Below are positions 31,689 through 33,717 of a stretch of 33,717 nucleotides of DNA, piece by piece. Source of the DNA: an uncultured Pseudokineococcus sp. (GTDB lineage: Bacteria; Actinomycetota; Actinomycetes; Actinomycetales; Quadrisphaeraceae); NCBI RefSeq assembly GCF_947499845.1, contig NZ_CANMPM010000027.1, positions 1-33,717 of the forward strand, in the 5' to 3' direction. Each line of letters opens with the position of its first letter. Position 1 is the stretch's first letter. The notes beneath the pieces are model-generated. The model was given only the letters and a program-made list of their open reading frames with translations, searched no databases and was not told where the DNA came from. The position numbers and the translations under genes were made by a program.

Positions 31689-33280
31689 GGCGAGCCGGGC
31701 GCGCCCGCCGGGCCGCCGCGGCACCGCTCCTGCTCGCGGGCGTCCTGGCCGCCTGCAGCACGACCCCGCAGCCGGAGGGCGGGCCGGCCACGACGCTGCC
31801 CGCGCCGGGCCCGGTCACCGCCACGGCGGGCGAGCCGGCCGCCGACCCGGCCCTCGCGCGCTACTACGAGCAGCAGCCAGCGTGGGTGCCCTGCGGCGAG
31901 GTGCGGGAGTGCACGACCGTCGAGGTGCCCGTCGACTGGGACGAGCCCGCGGGGGAGGCCCTCGCGCTGGCCGTCAGCCGCGTGCCGGCCGGGGATCCCG
32001 GCGAGCGGATCGGATCGCTGCTCGTGAACCCGGGAGGGCCGGGAGCCTCCGGCGTCGACTGGGTGGGCGCCGACGCCGCGGCCGTGGCCAGCGAGGCCGT
32101 GCGCGAGCGGTACGACGTCGTCGGCTTCGACCCGCGCGGCGTCGGGCGCTCCGACCCGGTCGACTGCCTCGACGACGCCCAGCTGGACGCCTACCTGGCG
32201 CAGGACGTCTCGACGGCCACGCCCGCCGGCGAGGAGGCGGCGCTCGAGCGCGCCCGCACCTTCGCCGCCGGCTGCGAGGCCGACGCCGGCCCCCTGCTCG
32301 GGGAGATCGGCACGCCGTCGGTCGCCCGCGACCTCGACGTCCTGCGCGCCGTCCTCGGCGACGAGCGGCTCACCTACCTCGGCAAGTCCTACGGCACGCT
32401 CATCGGGGCCGAGTACGCGCGCGCCTTCCCCGAGCGCGTCGGGCGCCTCGTGCTCGACGGCGCCCTCGACCCGGCGAGCACGGCCGACGACGTGGCGCTC
32501 GGGCAGGCCCGCGGTCTCGAGCAGTCGCTGCGGGCCTTCGCCACGGCCTGCGTCGGCGGCGACGTCGACGACTGCCCCCTGGGCGGCGGGCAGGACGGGG
32601 AGGAGGGCGTGCAGGCCGCCCTCGACGAGGTGGCCGACCTGCTGGGGCGCGCGGGGGACGAGCCGCTGCCCACGGGCGACCCGCAGCGGCCCCTCACGCA
32701 GCCCCTCGCGGCAACCGGCGTGGTGGCCGCGCTCTACGACGAGGGGTACTGGCCCACCCTCGCGGGCGCCCTGCGGCTGGCCCTCGACGGCGACGGCTCC
32801 GGGCTGCTGGCCCTCGCGGACGCCTACTCCGGGCGCCTGCCCGACGGGTCCTACAGCAGCAACCTGCTCGAGGCCTTCACCGCCGTCACGTGCCTGGACT
32901 ACCCGGCGCCGCCGACGGACCAGCAGAGCCAGGACCGCCTGCGCGACCAGCTGGAGGAGGCCGCTCCCACGCTGTCCGGCCTCCTCGTGGGGGAGGACGT
33001 CACGTGTGACGTCTGGCCCGTGCCGCCCGTGCGGACACCCTCACCGGTGGAGGCGCCGGGGGCCGCACCCGTCCTCGTGGTGGGCACGACGGGCGACCCG
33101 GCGACCCCGTACGCGTGGGCCGAGTCGCTCGCCGACCAGCTGGACGCGGGGCGGCTGCTGACGTACGACGGCGAGGGGCACACCGCCTACCTGCGCTCCT
33201 CCGCGTGCGTCGACGCCGCCGTGGACGGCTACCTGGTCGACGGCGTCCTCCCCGGAGAGGGCGCCACCTGCGCCGGATGA
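31685..33280 (+). CDS. Secreted alpha/beta-hydrolase lipoprotein (tripeptidyl aminopeptidase family)
   Basis: 531 residues, exported as a lipoprotein: arginine-rich start, hydrophobic core, lipobox LAAC with Cys24. The catalytic domain has SLLVNPGGPGASGVDWVG (oxyanion region), YDVVGFDPRGVGRSDPVDC, and the nucleophile elbow YLGKSYGTLIGAEYA (Ser235). TTGDPATPY supplies Asp471 and GEGHTAYL His499. This matches actinobacterial secreted peptidases of the SlpD/TAP type that remove N-terminal peptides or cleave p-nitroanilide-like substrates. The paired cysteines near the end are typical of the family. The GTG start overlaps the holB stop. The same gene follows holB in Streptomyces by my recollection. 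It may process the repeat protein just downstream, but that is speculation. Confidence 0.93.
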   Translation: MRRAGRARRAAAAPLLLAGVLAACSTTPQPEGGPATTLPAPGPVTATAGEPAADPALARYYEQQPAWVPCGEVRECTTVEVPVDWDEPAGEALALAVSRVPAGDPGERIGSLLVNPGGPGASGVDWVGADAAAVASEAVRERYDVVGFDPRGVGRSDPVDCLDDAQLDAYLAQDVSTATPAGEEAALERARTFAAGCEADAGPLLGEIGTPSVARDLDVLRAVLGDERLTYLGKSYGTLIGAEYARAFPERVGRLVLDGALDPASTADDVALGQARGLEQSLRAFATACVGGDVDDCPLGGGQDGEEGVQAALDEVADLLGRAGDEPLPTGDPQRPLTQPLAATGVVAALYDEGYWPTLAGALRLALDGDGSGLLALADAYSGRLPDGSYSSNLLEAFTAVTCLDYPAPPTDQQSQDRLRDQLEEAAPTLSGLLVGEDVTCDVWPVPPVRTPSPVEAPGAAPVLVVGTTGDPATPYAWAESLADQLDAGRLLTYDGEGHTAYLRSSACVDAAVDGYLVDGVLPGEGATCAG

Positions 33281-33305
33281 CGCCTCGGGCAGGTTCGGAA
33301 CATGC

Positions 33306-33341
33306 CCCGGGAGAGGGCTTTCGGCATGCGGTGCTCCCGGG
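33306..33341. promoter_or_regulatory. Stem-loop in the leader between the hydrolase and the repeat protein
   Basis: An 8-bp inverted repeat (CCCGGGAG / CTCCCGGG) encloses a 20-nt loop about 25 nt past the hydrolase stop and 60 nt before the repeat-protein start. It could terminate the operon or be part of a structured leader. I could not match it to a known riboswitch. Confidence 0.4.
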
Positions 33342-33400
33342 TTGAATGATCATCAGACGAGCGTCGCCCGACCGGGTGGCCGCAGACCCCGGGAGTCAAG

Positions 33401-33717
33401 ATGGTCCGCCAGAACCCCGAGCCTGGTTCCATGACCACGACGAAGAGCACTCGCCGCACCGCCCGCCGCGCCCTCAGCGCCCTCCTCGGCGCCGCTGTCC
33501 TGGGCGGCTCCCTCCTCGGCGCGACGGGCGCCGCGAGCGCCGCATCGCCCACCCCGGGCACCGTCAAGGCCGAGGCGTTCCGGTGGGACGCCAAGGGCGG
33601 CGCTCGTGGTGACGCGTTCCGGTGGGACGCCAAGGGCGGGGCTCGTGGTGACGCGTTCCGGTGGGACGCCAAGGGCGGGGCTCGTGGTGACGCGTTCCGG
33701 TGGGACGCCAAGGGCGG
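33401..33717 (+). CDS. Secreted protein with tandem 13-residue repeats, 3' end outside window
   Basis: The open frame runs to the end of the window without a stop (105 codons). The ATG at 33401 has GGGAG 5 nt upstream; a second in-frame ATG at 33431 begins the more typical signal peptide TTTKSTRRTARRALSALLG. A hydrophobic stretch ends in GATGAASAA, with cleavage likely after ASA. After a short SPTPGTVKAE linker come copies of AFRWDAKGGARGD, four in view and the last cut off. Each unit has one Trp, one Phe, three basic and two acidic residues and three to four glycines, with no cysteine. I recognise no family. Possible roles are a structural surface or matrix protein, an adhesin, or a precursor cut into repeated peptides. 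Total length and copy number are not known. Confidence 0.72.
   Translation, partial: MVRQNPEPGSMTTTKSTRRTARRALSALLGAAVLGGSLLGATGAASAASPTPGTVKAEAFRWDAKGGARGDAFRWDAKGGARGDAFRWDAKGGARGDAFRWDAKG
33575..33717. repeat. 39-bp tandem repeat coding the AFRWDAKGGARGD units
   Basis: Copies begin at 33575, 33614, 33653 and 33692 (the last one truncated by the window). The only difference among the visible copies is one silent base in copy 1 (GGC instead of GGG). This near-identity implies recent expansion or ongoing homogenisation. The array continues beyond the window. Confidence 0.95.

Noticed and set aside
33229-33711. Minus-strand 160-codon frame with NASPRAPPLASHR repeats
   Set aside because: The plus strand has a ribosome-binding site, a signal peptide and an in-frame repeat. 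The minus frame is its complement.
33602-33717. RGD tripeptide in each repeat as an integrin-binding motif
   Set aside because: RGD arises at every repeat junction by composition. There is no evidence for a host-cell interaction in this kind of organism.

Overview
The window is very GC-rich, with strong G/C bias at third codon positions, many GTG starts, 4-nt start/stop overlaps (ATGA, GTGA) and gene families typical of Actinobacteria. The backbone order is Tad-pilin-like genes, a DEAH helicase, a BldG-type STAS protein, a methyltransferase, topA, a membrane-fused thymidylate kinase, DNA polymerase III delta' and a secreted alpha/beta hydrolase. From memory this matches a conserved actinobacterial neighbourhood best known from Streptomyces (around bldG-topA). 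I would place the organism among high-GC Actinobacteria, possibly Kineosporiales-like; the genus cannot be read from the sequence.

Layout. 1-67 (-): N-terminus of an IS256-type transposase, cut by the window edge. 590-2216 (+): three overlapping genes for small Tad/pilin-like envelope proteins (DUF4244, TadE, TadE-like). 2514-5147 (-): DEAH helicase with a C-terminal cysteine cluster, convergent with the pilin genes. 5471-9615 (+): BldG-like anti-anti-sigma factor, PAP2 phosphatase, class I methyltransferase, and a DUF309 protein with an apparent GNAT-like C-terminus, closed by a 52-nt near-perfect palindrome. 9828-12686 (+): topA with a lysine-rich tail. About 12690-14370: a lower-GC island with one unknown secreted protein (-) and about 780 bp with no recognisable gene. 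14431-17515 (-): glycine-betaine-type ABC importer (ATPase, permease, lipoprotein). 17897-18883 (+): Gfo/Idh/MocA oxidoreductase. 18963-21236 (-): GAF-GGDEF-GAF-EAL c-di-GMP enzyme. 21333-23942 (-): DUF3516-type SF2 helicase. 23996-25623 (-): two overlapping genes for a PIN-domain nuclease and an XRE-HTH/ImmA-IrrE metallopeptidase, probably a toxin-antitoxin or defence module. 25674-26876 (-): acyl-CoA dehydrogenase. 27067-33280 (+): translationally coupled run of membrane-TMK-coiled-coil fusion, holB and a lipoprotein hydrolase. 33401-33717 (+): start of a secreted protein made of near-identical 13-residue repeats, running off the window.

How the genes work together. topA, tmk and holB supply topology control, dTTP precursor and the clamp loader, and the two helicases are probably nucleic-acid maintenance factors. 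bldG and the c-di-GMP enzyme are signalling proteins. The betaine importer serves osmoprotection. The accessory layer is the IS end, the low-GC island, the XRE/ImmA-PIN pair and the repeat protein at the right edge. The last two are the most interesting items. Several genes (methyltransferase, oxidoreductase, tmk) have a TAnnnT -10 box 6-7 nt before the start codon and probably make leaderless mRNAs.
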